From Candidatus Aminicenantes bacterium UBA1061 (GTDB taxonomy: Bacteria > Acidobacteriota > Aminicenantia > Aminicenantales > Saccharicenantaceae), in contig DCDG01000052.1 of assembly GCA_002316315.1 (NCBI GenBank), positions 62,001-126,000 of the forward strand: DNA of 64,000 nt. Reading direction: 5' to 3'. Positions 17,415 to 26,409 of this stretch are shown in pieces. Position 1 is the first letter of the stretch. Each line of letters opens with the position of its first letter. Made by a program: the position numbers and the translations under genes. The notes under the pieces were generated by a model. That model was not told where the DNA came from and did not search any database. It worked only from the letters and a program-made list of their open reading frames with translations.

Positions 17415-17666
17415 CCTGCACTAGGTAACACAAATTTTGGAATTATAGAATGGGTTTCTTTGTCGGAAAAAAATGAGGATAGGGGTTGCTGTGGAGAGCC
17501 AGAAAAAAGTTGGGTTAAATGCTTTTGGACTCGCTGCCCAAGACATTTCGCTTGACTTATTGACTCTATAAAGAAAAAGAAATATTCAACGACTAGTTAA
17601 AAAAGATGCAATTTAGTTACTAATCTCTTTGGCCCGGAAAAAGGGGGCGGGTAAGCGTTTTCATAT

Positions 17667-18037
17667 TTAAGATAAAGGGAATAATCTTAGTGAGTTGCTG
17701 TGTTTAATAAGCTTTATAATCAGGTTCGTTTTAAGGAGCTTTCGTTCGTTCTTGTCTTCTATAAACCATTCTTCAGTTTCTAGCTGACCCCCATCAATTT
17801 GATGCCAACGATTCTTCAAAAACGTCGATATTTTCTGCTCAAGTCTAGTTTATGGCTGTCGGTTTGTTTAATAGCCCTGTTAAAAAATTCAGGCAGAATA
17901 ATTAGAGCATCGGGCGGAGACCAGATAAGATGGCGAAACTCTCTGCGTTTAAAATTCAGATTAACACCTTTCTGAAAATTAAAATCAACTCTAACCGGGG
18001 GGAAAGGCATTAGATACAAACAATGAACTTGACTCAT
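17667..18037 (-). pseudogene. Decayed gene of unknown function
   Basis: On the minus strand a 73-codon frame from an ATG at 18037 ends at 17816, just at an A5 run (17818-17822; T5 in the mRNA). Re-reading with one extra T continues as FLKNRWHQIDGGQLETEEW and onward to a stop at 17667-17669, about 124 residues in all. The continuation has protein-like composition (W, H, alternating charged and hydrophobic residues). No SD precedes the ATG, so the true start may also be lost. No family recognised. The flanking 17415-17666 and 18038-18114 hold nothing else I can support. Confidence 0.4.
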
Positions 18038-18114
18038 GTAATAACGATCTAGAAACTTGAATTAATCCCTGATAAATGTTAGCTATAAACAAAAACAGTA
18101 ATTGAGGAGGAAAG

Positions 18115-19263
18115 ATGAGGAAAAGAGACTTGAGCGTCGGATGGATTATTTCTTTATCAATAATGGTTACAACTTTGGCTTTAGCTTTTTCAACCCGGGC
18201 TTATTCAGCGGCGGAAAATATCAAGGCCAGCCCGGCAGATAAAACTGATGTCCAGATAATTGAGAACAAAGCCAAGCCTTCTGGTCCAGAGAAGCTGATT
18301 TTAACTAAGGAAATTACCATCGGGAAGCTCCAGGAAGGTGGAAGCATTTTTAATGGTCTGGGAGGGGCTGAGGTTACCTCTGACGGGCGCATCATAGCTC
18401 TGGATTCCAAAGACAAGAAGATCAAAATATTTGATGCAGCTGGCCAGAAGCTTAAAGAGTTTGGTCAGGAAGGCCAGGGTCCGGGAGAGTGGACTTCGCC
18501 GATTGTCCTTCAGCTTATCTCTGACCGGGAAATAATGGTCTCCGATGCTGGCAACCGGAAGCTGGTTTATCTTGACCTTGAAGGGAAGATGTTAAAGGAA
18601 GTTTCTTATGCCAAGAAACTGGCCATGATGAAAATCATTGACTGCGGCGGTCAATATGTAGGTTGCGAAACGGGGGTGGAAGGGAATTCGATAGCCTACA
18701 CCATCGCTAAATACGATGCTGAATTTAACCAGCTTTTTAAGATTGAGACGCTGACCATGCCGGTACCTTTAGGAGGAACCAGGATTAATCCGTTTAGTAT
18801 CATTTATGATTTTTGCCTGGATAACCGGGGTAATATTATTTACTCCAGACTGAGCGCTTATGAAATCAAATACTTCACCCCCACCGGACAGTTATTCAAG
18901 ATAGTGCACAAGGAATATAAGCCGCAACCTCTAACCGAAAAGGATAAAGAAGAAATGCTCAAGCAGATGCCACAGAACACCGGGGTGGACTTCAGAGAGA
19001 TGTTTGACTTCCCCGATACTTACCCGGCTATTTCGAGTTTCTTGGTGGACGAGAAGGACAGGCTTTATGTCAGGACCAATGAAAAAGGAAAGACTAAGGA
19101 TTCTTATTTGATAGACATTTTTAGCCCTGAGGGGAAGTTTATCTACCGCTGTGAGCTAGTCGGGACGCCTTTTCTGATGAAGAATGGCAAGTTATATACG
19201 GAAGAGAAAGATGAAGAAGGTTATCAATATATCTGCCGTTATCAGGCTACCTGGAAGAAATAA
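18115..19263 (+). CDS. Six-bladed beta-propeller protein, secreted
   Basis: 382 residues with a signal peptide (hydrophobic about 10-28, cleavage after the TRAYSA region) and a ~30-residue polar linker before the first blade. Blades include GGAEVTSDGRIIALDSKDKKI and EREIMVSDAGNRKLVYLD-like segments; the marker EGQGPGEWTSP is at about residue 120. TGAGGAGG precedes the ATG, the strongest SD of this region. It is paralogous to the propeller at 16132 but sits alone, without an adjacent thioredoxin-like or peptide gene, although decayed sequence lies just upstream. Function unknown, family clear. Confidence 0.82.
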   Translation: MRKRDLSVGWIISLSIMVTTLALAFSTRAYSAAENIKASPADKTDVQIIENKAKPSGPEKLILTKEITIGKLQEGGSIFNGLGGAEVTSDGRIIALDSKDKKIKIFDAAGQKLKEFGQEGQGPGEWTSPIVLQLISDREIMVSDAGNRKLVYLDLEGKMLKEVSYAKKLAMMKIIDCGGQYVGCETGVEGNSIAYTIAKYDAEFNQLFKIETLTMPVPLGGTRINPFSIIYDFCLDNRGNIIYSRLSAYEIKYFTPTGQLFKIVHKEYKPQPLTEKDKEEMLKQMPQNTGVDFREMFDFPDTYPAISSFLVDEKDRLYVRTNEKGKTKDSYLIDIFSPEGKFIYRCELVGTPFLMKNGKLYTEEKDEEGYQYICRYQATWKK

Positions 19264-19393
19264 TATTTAAAAGTGCTGCCGGCTATTGCCTGTTCCGGGG
19301 TTGAAGGGAACAGGCGTGTTGAGTGTCATAGTATCGCCAGTTAAATTTCTTTATGTTGATTTCTAATGAAATGAAGCAATGTTCAGTCATACA

Positions 19394-19504
19394 GGGGTTC
19401 GGGTCTCCCCAAATGCCCTTATAGCGGAGAGGTGACCCGTTGCTCTGGCAACGTGGGAAACCGACGGGACTGGTTCCCAGGGGGCATGGGGAGACCCGGG
19501 CCCC
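19394..19504. repeat. Structured palindromic element, copy 1 (3' of GH3)
   Basis: Outer stem: CGGGTCTCCCC (19400-19410) pairs perfectly with GGGGAGACCCG (19488-19498); after two bulged A, ATGCCC (19413-19418) pairs with GGGCAT (19482-19487); GGGG/CCCC closes the base. Inside are two hairpins: CGTTGC-TCTG-GCAACG (19438-19453) and GGGAA(A)CC/GGTTCCC with the 9-nt loop GACGGGACT (19463-19471). TAGCGGAG (19422-19429) is unpaired and conserved with copy 2. It lies about 245 nt beyond the GH3 stop on the GH3 strand. Another hairpin, CCTGTTCC (19289-19296)/GGAACAGG (19307-19314), follows the propeller gene without a U-tract. Confidence 0.7.
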
Positions 19505-19747
19505 AATTAGATTGACATTATTTGACATCGATTGTTCCGGCTCAATAAAACAGGTAGAGGCTAAGATCAACAAGGTGATAATTTTACGCCAGGCTGCGGA
19601 GGCCACGTTTCCCTGTTGATGTTTTCTGTATAATGAGATAAAGCGATGCAATTTTTGAGCTAAAGCAGGTTCATAGTCTGATCCTCAATCCGATTGAAAT
19701 ATGGGTAGAGGCTAGACTGTTCTGAGCTTATTCACTAGACTTGTTAG

Positions 19748-22477
19748 TCAGCGCTTGATTTTAATTTCCGCAGTCAGAACGCCGGTGGTTGGTGCCGAAA
19801 GACGGCCAGCGAAGCCTGGTTGCTGTCCGCCAGCAGAAACAATCAGCCTTCCGGCTTCAATCACTCTATTGCCTGCGGCGTCATAAGAAGCCAGTTCCTG
19901 CGGTCTTACGGTCAGGGTAACTTTCTGCTTTTCTCCAGCCCGGAGGAAAAGACGTTTATAGGCAGCCAGCCAGCGAAGTGGATTAACCGGTGAAGCAGAA
20001 TCGGGCCGGCTGAGATAAAATTCTACCACTTCTTCGCCATCGCGCCGGCCGGTATTTTTAACTTCAACCGAGACGGTCAGTTCCTCCCCGGCTTTGAGGC
20101 TTTTTGGGGTGGAAAGTTTTGAGTAGCTGAAGCTCGTATAACTCAGACCGTAGCCAAAAGGAAATAGCGGCTCTTTTTTAAAATAGCGGTAGGTCCGCCC
20201 AGCCATCAGGTAATCGGAAAAATCAGGAAGATCGTCTGCCGATTTATAAAAGGTGACAGGCAGCCGCCCGGCCGGATTATAATCGCCGAAAAGAACATCA
20301 GCTATAGCCTGACCAGCCGCCTGACCCGGGTACCAGGCTTCAACGATGGCTGGCACCAGCTCAACTGCCTGATTCACAGCTAAGGGACTGCCGTTTAGAA
20401 GAACCAGGACAACCGGTTTGCCGGCTGCCGCCTTTGCCACTTCTTCTAGCAGCTTTTCCTGATTGGCCGGAAGGTCAAGAGTCAGGCGGTCGCCTCCTTT
20501 AAAACCCGTGATCTCAACATTCATTTCTTCACCTTCGAGCCGCGGCGAAAGTCCAAGAAATAAGACAGTCGCTTCGGCTTTCCGGGCGGCTTCGACCGCT
20601 CGCTCGAGACTATCGGCGGCTGGTTTTTTCCACAGCAGATGCATTCTGGCCATCCGTGCCCGGTGGCTGTATTCAATTTTTAAAGCCGCCGGCCGGTCTT
20701 TTTCCAGGTGGACTTTTTGATAAACTTGGCGGGTTTCGTGAGTGCCGTTGAAGCTTCCGATAAGCTTTCCATCCAGAAAGATTTTAAAGCTGTTAAAACC
20801 CTCTCCGCCCAGATAATAATCGCCGCTTTCGGACGGGAACAAATATCCTGTCCAGCGGATACTGAAATTATCGGGCTCAAGACCGGGGAGCGGTGCCTCT
20901 TCCCACCAGTTAAAATCGAGGCCGGCGTCAAGGCGCGTATCGACCGGCTTTCCTTTTAATTCTTGATTGGCAAAATATTCACCGCAAAGACCCCTGTCTT
21001 TTGAGTTTAGAGCCGGCTTTAAAAATTCGGCCGGAATGGGTGTCAGAACCGGAATGCCTTCAGCCCAATCCGTTCCCGCTTCATAAATGATTTCGGTCTG
21101 AGAGCCGGCTTTCTCTCTGAGGCTACGGAGAGGTGTCACTGGCTCAGCCGGGAAGCCATTATAATTGCCAAGAAGAACCTCGACATCATCGGCATTTGGC
21201 CCGATAACGGCGATTGATTTCAGCGATTTTGGAAGCGGCAAAACATTGTTTTTATTCTGAAGAAGAACAAGGGATTTGCGGGCGGCTTCGAGGGCGAGTA
21301 GACGATGTTTCGGGCTATCCACCGCTGAGTAAGGGATTTGAGCATAAGGGACACCTTCTTCCGGATCGAACATCCCCAGGCGAAAGCGGGCGGTAAAAAG
21401 CCGTTTCACGGCGATGTCAATGGTAGCCTCATCAACCAGTCCTTTCTTTACGGCTTCAAGCAAAGCTGCATAAGCTCGCCCGCAGTTGAGGTCGGTGCCA
21501 GCCTTAAGAGCCATAGCGGCTGCTTCGGCCAGAGTCGGGACGAGTTTATGAGTCGCATAAATATCATCAACTGCATCACAATCTGACACGACATAGCCTT
21601 CAAAACCCCACTCGTGACGGAGAATATCATTGAGCAGCAGCGGACTGCCGCAGCAGGGAAGACCGCGGAAGCAATTATAGGCGCACATGACCGAATAAGC
21701 TCCACCTTCCCGCACGGCCATTTCAAAATGCGGTAGATAGCTGCTGCGGAGGTCAGGAAAATCAACCACGGCGTCAAAGGTGTGGCGATCAAGCTCGGGG
21801 CCGCTATGAACAGCATAATGTTTGGCGGTGGCAATAACCTTAAAATATTTAGAGTCATCACCCTGCAGCCCGCGGATAAAGCTCACCGCCATCGTGCCGG
21901 TAAGATATGGATCCTCTCCATAGGTTTCCATGCCCCGTCCCCAGCGCGGATCACGGAAAAGATTGATATTGGGCGACCAGAAGGTTAAACCCTGATAAAT
22001 GCCCCGCTCGCCACGGCGGATAGCCTGATGGTGTTTCGCCCTCGCTTCATCCGAGATAACCGTGGCCAGCTCGAACATCAGGTCAGTATCCCAGGTAGCG
22101 GCCAGACCGATAGATTGAGGAAAGACGGTGGCCAGTCCGGCCCGGGCCACGCCATGAAGGCATTCATTCCACCAGTTATAAGCCGGAATGCCCAGGCGAT
22201 CTATAGCCGGTGCGTCATTCATCAGCTGACCGATTTTTTCTTCCAGACTCAGGCGGCTGACCAGGTCAGAGACTCTGGCTTCAAGCGGCAAGTCCGGATT
22301 TAAAAATGGTAGGGTGGTGACATTTTTCTTACTGTTTGCTATCTCGACCTGACTGGTTTTTTCAGCTTTACTCTGGTCGGCGAGAAAAGCCAGGTCCGAA
22401 ATTATGGCCAGGGCCAGAAAGCAAAAAAAGGCAAAGCTTCTGATATTCAAAACTCTTCTTGTTTTTTTATTTTTCAT
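19748..22477 (-). CDS. Secreted GH3 glycosidase (beta-xylosidase/beta-glucosidase type) with PA14 insert
   Basis: 909 residues. Signal peptide to about residue 37, GH3 N-terminal barrel (about 60-370) with the nucleophile Asp299 in VVSDCDAV, GH3 C-terminal domain split by a PA14 carbohydrate-binding domain (about 495-620, CGEYFANQELKG through LLWKKP), and a fibronectin III-like end (about 830-900). The segment YNWWNECLHGVAR is typical of the beta-xylosidase branch of GH3, so xylosidase is the first guess, glucosidase the second. CAGGAG precedes the ATG. It releases sugars outside the cytoplasm, alongside the GH2 enzyme upstream on the same strand. Confidence 0.9.
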   Translation of the reverse strand: MKNKKTRRVLNIRSFAFFCFLALAIISDLAFLADQSKAEKTSQVEIANSKKNVTTLPFLNPDLPLEARVSDLVSRLSLEEKIGQLMNDAPAIDRLGIPAYNWWNECLHGVARAGLATVFPQSIGLAATWDTDLMFELATVISDEARAKHHQAIRRGERGIYQGLTFWSPNINLFRDPRWGRGMETYGEDPYLTGTMAVSFIRGLQGDDSKYFKVIATAKHYAVHSGPELDRHTFDAVVDFPDLRSSYLPHFEMAVREGGAYSVMCAYNCFRGLPCCGSPLLLNDILRHEWGFEGYVVSDCDAVDDIYATHKLVPTLAEAAAMALKAGTDLNCGRAYAALLEAVKKGLVDEATIDIAVKRLFTARFRLGMFDPEEGVPYAQIPYSAVDSPKHRLLALEAARKSLVLLQNKNNVLPLPKSLKSIAVIGPNADDVEVLLGNYNGFPAEPVTPLRSLREKAGSQTEIIYEAGTDWAEGIPVLTPIPAEFLKPALNSKDRGLCGEYFANQELKGKPVDTRLDAGLDFNWWEEAPLPGLEPDNFSIRWTGYLFPSESGDYYLGGEGFNSFKIFLDGKLIGSFNGTHETRQVYQKVHLEKDRPAALKIEYSHRARMARMHLLWKKPAADSLERAVEAARKAEATVLFLGLSPRLEGEEMNVEITGFKGGDRLTLDLPANQEKLLEEVAKAAAGKPVVLVLLNGSPLAVNQAVELVPAIVEAWYPGQAAGQAIADVLFGDYNPAGRLPVTFYKSADDLPDFSDYLMAGRTYRYFKKEPLFPFGYGLSYTSFSYSKLSTPKSLKAGEELTVSVEVKNTGRRDGEEVVEFYLSRPDSASPVNPLRWLAAYKRLFLRAGEKQKVTLTVRPQELASYDAAGNRVIEAGRLIVSAGGQQPGFAGRLSAPTTGVLTAEIKIKR

Positions 22478-22571
22478 CAGTCAGTCTCCTGATCACAGAA
22501 AAAAACACTCTATATTTTTAGCATATTTCGCTTTCCCGGTCATAAAATAAATTTGGTTTCCTCTTCACACT

Positions 22572-22586
22572 GTGTCGGCCAGACAC
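22572..22586. promoter_or_regulatory. Small inverted repeat upstream of GH3, possible operator
   Basis: GTGTC (22572-22576) and GACAC (22582-22586) flank GGCCA, about 95 nt before the GH3 start. GTGACAC follows at 22591. The 490-nt gap between GH3 and GH2 also holds a 34-codon ATG frame (22620-22724) without an SD, which I do not call, and copy 2 of the structured element. Confidence 0.25.
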
Positions 22587-22810
22587 TTTTGTGACACCTG
22601 AAGAAAGATAGGCGTTGCTATGTATATACAACCTACGACTGCTTATGGTTCACTCATTCCTGATTCTAAGGTGATTCCCTGCCAGGTCCAGATACAAATG
22701 CTTCCTTATGATGATAGTGGCTAAGGGGCTGAGTTGTTTTTTAAGTTTCAAGTGTAGTAGAGGACTCGTTCGTTGGTGTTCTTAGCAATTATTGGACTAA
22801 GGGAAATAAA

Positions 22811-22920
22811 GGTAGCGCGGTCTTTCCATGCTGGCCTAGCGGAGGGGAACCCATTGCCCTGACAATGGGGGGGAATCGACGGGACTGGTTCCCCGGGGAG
22901 CATGGAAAAGCCAGGCCACC
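22811..22920. repeat. Structured palindromic element, copy 2 (3' of GH2)
   Basis: Outer stem: GGTCTTTCCATGCT (22819-22832) pairs with AGCATGGAAAAGCC (22899-22912) with one C-A mismatch and one T-G wobble; GGT/ACC closes the base at 22811 and 22920. Hairpin A is CCCATTG-CCCTGA-CAATGGG (22850-22869). Hairpin B is GGGGAATC/GGTTCCCC (22870-22894) with the loop GACGGGACT (22878-22886), identical to copy 1. TAGCGGAG (22837-22844) is shared too. Stem bases differ from copy 1 while pairing is kept. It starts 45 nt after the GH2 stop, in the same orientation as copy 1. Confidence 0.7.
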
Positions 22921-22965
22921 TGATTATTTCAATGTGGCCCATTATTCTAAGAGATCATTCAGCGG

Positions 22966-25900
22966 TTATTTCACCGGCTCGATGATGAAGGACCAGGAAT
23001 AGGCCTGGGGATTAATCAAATACTGAGGATGCGGCTTAGCTCCCCAGGAGGTGTCGCCACCTACACCCATCTGAGCTAGGTCTATGGTTATGTACAAGTG
23101 GCTGCGCCTCGGCACATCGATAAAGTGTTTTTCCCCGCGCTTGCTTAAAGTTAGATCTTCCGGTGTATAAGGAATAGCCGAAAATTCAAAAAGCGGCTGG
23201 CCACTAAACTTCAGGCCAAGGCCATCTTTGTTGCTGATAATCAGCCATCTGGTGTCGGTCCGCTGACCGAATTCCTGGGCGCTGACATAAGGGATAATCT
23301 GCTCGGCCATGGTGGTTTTATAAATTCCAGTGAAAGCTGAAGTCTTACGGTCACAGTAATTCTCATGAGGCCCGCGGCCATGGTATTCAATATTTTCGAA
23401 GCCATCAGGCATCGCCAGCATAAGGCCAACCCGGGGAATTTCTGGCAGCTTTTCTGGGTTCTGCGGTCTAAAGTCATTATCTATCCTAATTGCCCCATCT
23501 CTGGCTATCGTATAAGTAATGGCATGAATGGCCTCAACCGCTGGCAGGTAGAACTCAACTTTGACCACTGCCTGCCCGGCTTTATCCTTGCTCGTTTGAA
23601 AAGCTTTAACCTGGCGGTTCTGGCTGGCCTCTCTCCAGACTTTTAACCTCTCGGGCATTCTGTTTCCAAAGTCATTATCTGTCGGCGCTCTCCAGAAATT
23701 GGGCAGGGGTCCGTCTTTTATGAGTTCAACTTTCTGAAACTTATAGGAAGTTAAGCGGCCTTCAGCTCGGTTGAAAGTCAACTCAAAATTCTGGCTGCTG
23801 ATTATGACTTCATTCCTGTTGTTTTTGTTTTCTTTTATGTTTAACTTTGGCAGCTTAGTCTGCAATTTAGAAGTCTGGGGACCAAGTTGCTGACTCGCTT
23901 CTCCACCGGCTAATTTTAACTGCTCGGCGGCCAGGGTGTGTCCAGCCGGAATCATGCCATGAGCCATGTCGTTGACAGATTTTAATTCTATATTGAGGAA
24001 AACTTCCTCGCCCGGTTTGAGGATTTCTGCAGGAATGGCCACTGTGACTTCGGCTAACCCTCGGGGTTTAATGACCGGATAAGGAATAGTCCCCTCAGCT
24101 GTTTTTTCCCCATTGGTCAGCGTTTCCCAGTGCAGGATAAAATTATTTCGATCAAGATGAAGAAAATCATATTTATTGGTAATTCTGATTTTAGCTTCTG
24201 TGGCTCCAACCGGCTCAATCAGTTTGAAGCTGGCAGGCTGATAGACTTTTTTTACTTCCCACAAAGCCGGGTGCGGGGTTCTGTCAGGAGCCACGAGGCC
24301 ATTACAGCAAAAATTGGAATCAGACGGAGTACCGGGCGGGCCATAATCACCGCCATAGGCCCAGAAAAGTTCTCCTTTTTCATTTTTCTTAGCAAATCCC
24401 TGGTCAACCCAATCCCAGATAAATCCGCCCTGAAGGACCGGATAGTTTTCGATAACATCCCAGTAGTCCTGAAGATTGCCGGTGCTGTTACCCATCGAAT
24501 GAGCATATTCACACAGAATCAAGGGGCGAGCGGGATTGCTTCTGGCATATTTTTCTAAATGCTCAATGCGGGCATACATCGGACAGTAAATGTCTGTGTT
24601 CCATTCGAGCTGAGCCCGTTCGTAATGGATTGGACGGCTTGGGTCACGTTGCTTGATCCAGCGGTAACCTTCTTCAAAATTGATGCCATTGCCGGCTTCA
24701 TTGCCCATTGACCAGATAACGACTGACGGATGATTTTTATCCCGTTCCAGCATCCTCTTCATCCGGTCAAGGTGAGCCGGGCCCCAGTCCGGGTTTTTAG
24801 CCAGGCTCTTTTCTCCATAACCCATGCCATGGGACTCAATATTTGCCTCGTCAATCAAATAAATTCCATAATAATCGCATAACTCATACCAGCGCGGGTC
24901 ATTGGGGTAGTGGCTTGTCCTGACGGCATTAATATTATACTGTTTCATCAGCTTTATATCGTTGATCATAGATTCTTCTGAGACGACCTGACCGGTCCAG
25001 GGGTCAGTTTCATGCCGGTTAACGCCTCTAAAATAAAGCGGTTGCCCGTTAATCAAAAGCTGACCATTATTTATGATGACTGTCCTGAAGCCGATCATGG
25101 TCGTTAGAGCTTCAAGCGGCCGGTTATTTCTGTCCAGGAGTTCAATGGTTAACTGGTAAAGATTCGGTGTCTCGGCTGTCCAGGATTTAACACCCTCAAT
25201 TTTCTGGCTAAAGCTAATAGTCTTTTCTCCATGGAGGGGCAAAGTGAAAGTTATATCTTTTTGGCAAACCGGCTGTCTGCTTTCATCCCACAGGCTTGCC
25301 CGCAGGGTATAGGCCGAAAGACTCTTTTGTTTGCTGCTTGAATCCAGATCACTTATTACTTCCACTTCTAGACTGAACAGGCCATTTTTATATTCTTCAT
25401 CAAGTGGAGTGTGAGCAAAAAAGTCACGTATTCTTACCCTGGGAGCAGCATAGAGAAAGACGTCTCTGGTTATTCCAGAAATTCGCCACATATCCTGGGC
25501 CTCAAGATAAGAACCATCTGACCAGCGATATACTTCCAGAGCTACCAGGTTTTGGCCGGGTTTAAGATAGGGAGTAATCTTGAATTCGGCTGGTGTTTTG
25601 GAATCCTGGCTGTAGCCAACTTTCTGTCCGTTGACCCAGATGTAAAAGGCAGACTTAACCGCGCCGAAATGAATAAAGACATCCATTCCGTTCCAGCTAT
25701 CCGGCACCGTGAAAAACAGGCGATAAGAACCAACCGGATTGTAGTCGTGAGGAATGTGGGGTGGCTGGGGGTTGTCCGGAGCAAATTCATAGTCGCTGTT
25801 GACATAAATTGGTATGCCATAGCCCTGAAGTTCCCAATTCGAGGGCACCTCGATTTCTTTCCACTGGCTGTCATCAAAGTCGGGCTGACAGAAATTAACA

Positions 25901-26208
25901 GGTCTATCCGCTGGTTTTTGTACCCAGTTAAATTTCCACTGCCCATTAAGAGATTTATACCACGGTGAGTTTTTAGCTTTGACCTGAAGTGCCTGATTAA
26001 GATTCGGGAAAGGAATAAAGGTAGCATGAGGAAGCTCGGTATTTACAGAAAAAACTTTTGGATTTTCCCAGTCATTGATCGCTTCTTGTGGCTTAGAAAA
26101 AAGGAACTGTCCAGCTGTGAAAGAAAAACAAAGAAACAGGCTGACCAGCAGAAATTTGGCTGAACATGACTTTAACTTCTTTAAGTTTGGTTTATACTTA
26201 TTCTTCAT
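22966..26208 (-). CDS. Secreted GH2 beta-galactosidase (LacZ type)
   Basis: 1080 residues with an N-terminal signal (hydrophobic about 18-34), so unlike E. coli LacZ it is exported. Domain order is the LacZ one: jelly-roll sugar-binding domain (about 50-250), immunoglobulin-like domain, TIM barrel with acid/base Glu504 in SMGNEAGNG and nucleophile Glu567 in LILCEYAHSMGNS, a second Ig-like domain, and the C-terminal beta-galactosidase small-chain domain ending in PHPQYLINPQAYSW. AAAGGAGCAGGAG precedes the ATG. Cleaves terminal beta-galactosides. It is divergent from an HD-GYP gene across a region rich in inverted repeats. Confidence 0.93.
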   Translation of the reverse strand: MKNKYKPNLKKLKSCSAKFLLVSLFLCFSFTAGQFLFSKPQEAINDWENPKVFSVNTELPHATFIPFPNLNQALQVKAKNSPWYKSLNGQWKFNWVQKPADRPVNFCQPDFDDSQWKEIEVPSNWELQGYGIPIYVNSDYEFAPDNPQPPHIPHDYNPVGSYRLFFTVPDSWNGMDVFIHFGAVKSAFYIWVNGQKVGYSQDSKTPAEFKITPYLKPGQNLVALEVYRWSDGSYLEAQDMWRISGITRDVFLYAAPRVRIRDFFAHTPLDEEYKNGLFSLEVEVISDLDSSSKQKSLSAYTLRASLWDESRQPVCQKDITFTLPLHGEKTISFSQKIEGVKSWTAETPNLYQLTIELLDRNNRPLEALTTMIGFRTVIINNGQLLINGQPLYFRGVNRHETDPWTGQVVSEESMINDIKLMKQYNINAVRTSHYPNDPRWYELCDYYGIYLIDEANIESHGMGYGEKSLAKNPDWGPAHLDRMKRMLERDKNHPSVVIWSMGNEAGNGINFEEGYRWIKQRDPSRPIHYERAQLEWNTDIYCPMYARIEHLEKYARSNPARPLILCEYAHSMGNSTGNLQDYWDVIENYPVLQGGFIWDWVDQGFAKKNEKGELFWAYGGDYGPPGTPSDSNFCCNGLVAPDRTPHPALWEVKKVYQPASFKLIEPVGATEAKIRITNKYDFLHLDRNNFILHWETLTNGEKTAEGTIPYPVIKPRGLAEVTVAIPAEILKPGEEVFLNIELKSVNDMAHGMIPAGHTLAAEQLKLAGGEASQQLGPQTSKLQTKLPKLNIKENKNNRNEVIISSQNFELTFNRAEGRLTSYKFQKVELIKDGPLPNFWRAPTDNDFGNRMPERLKVWREASQNRQVKAFQTSKDKAGQAVVKVEFYLPAVEAIHAITYTIARDGAIRIDNDFRPQNPEKLPEIPRVGLMLAMPDGFENIEYHGRGPHENYCDRKTSAFTGIYKTTMAEQIIPYVSAQEFGQRTDTRWLIISNKDGLGLKFSGQPLFEFSAIPYTPEDLTLSKRGEKHFIDVPRRSHLYITIDLAQMGVGGDTSWGAKPHPQYLINPQAYSWSFIIEPVK

Positions 26209-26276
26209 CTCCTGCTCCTTTTATTTGTTAAAAACCAGCTTTACCAGAGAAACCATCGAAAGCTTCCTGACCCTGC

Positions 26277-26294
26277 CTGGTAAATCATTACCAG
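26277..26294. promoter_or_regulatory. Inverted repeat upstream of GH2, candidate operator
   Basis: CTGGTAA-ATCA-TTACCAG is a perfect 7-bp-arm palindrome about 70 nt before the GH2 start. A closely related sequence, GGTAAA-TCAT-TTTACC, occurs at 26450-26465 on the HD-GYP side. TTTACCAG also occurs alone at 26240-26247. This suggests a shared DNA-binding site. Confidence 0.4.
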
Positions 26295-26409
26295 TATGTT
26301 TTTAATTTTAACATGTATTAAAGATGAAATCTCCAATTAAAAACCAGACATGAACAATTTTATTTTTTAAACCTGCCTCTATCTGATAACCTGCGGGCTG
26401 CTATCTCCC

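Noticed and set aside
19283..19651. A 122-codon minus-strand frame over structured element copy 1
   Set aside because: It follows the palindromic element; copy 2 does not keep an equivalent frame, so the signal is structural rather than coding.
22620..22724. A 34-codon ATG frame in the GH3/GH2 gap
   Set aside because: No SD, no signal peptide, no recognisable motif; such a short frame is expected by chance.
19394..22920. The two structured copies as ends of a composite transposon carrying the GH3 gene
   Set aside because: They are in direct orientation with no target duplication that I can see and no transposase; position after each GH gene fits a 3'-UTR element better, so the transposon reading is not favoured.
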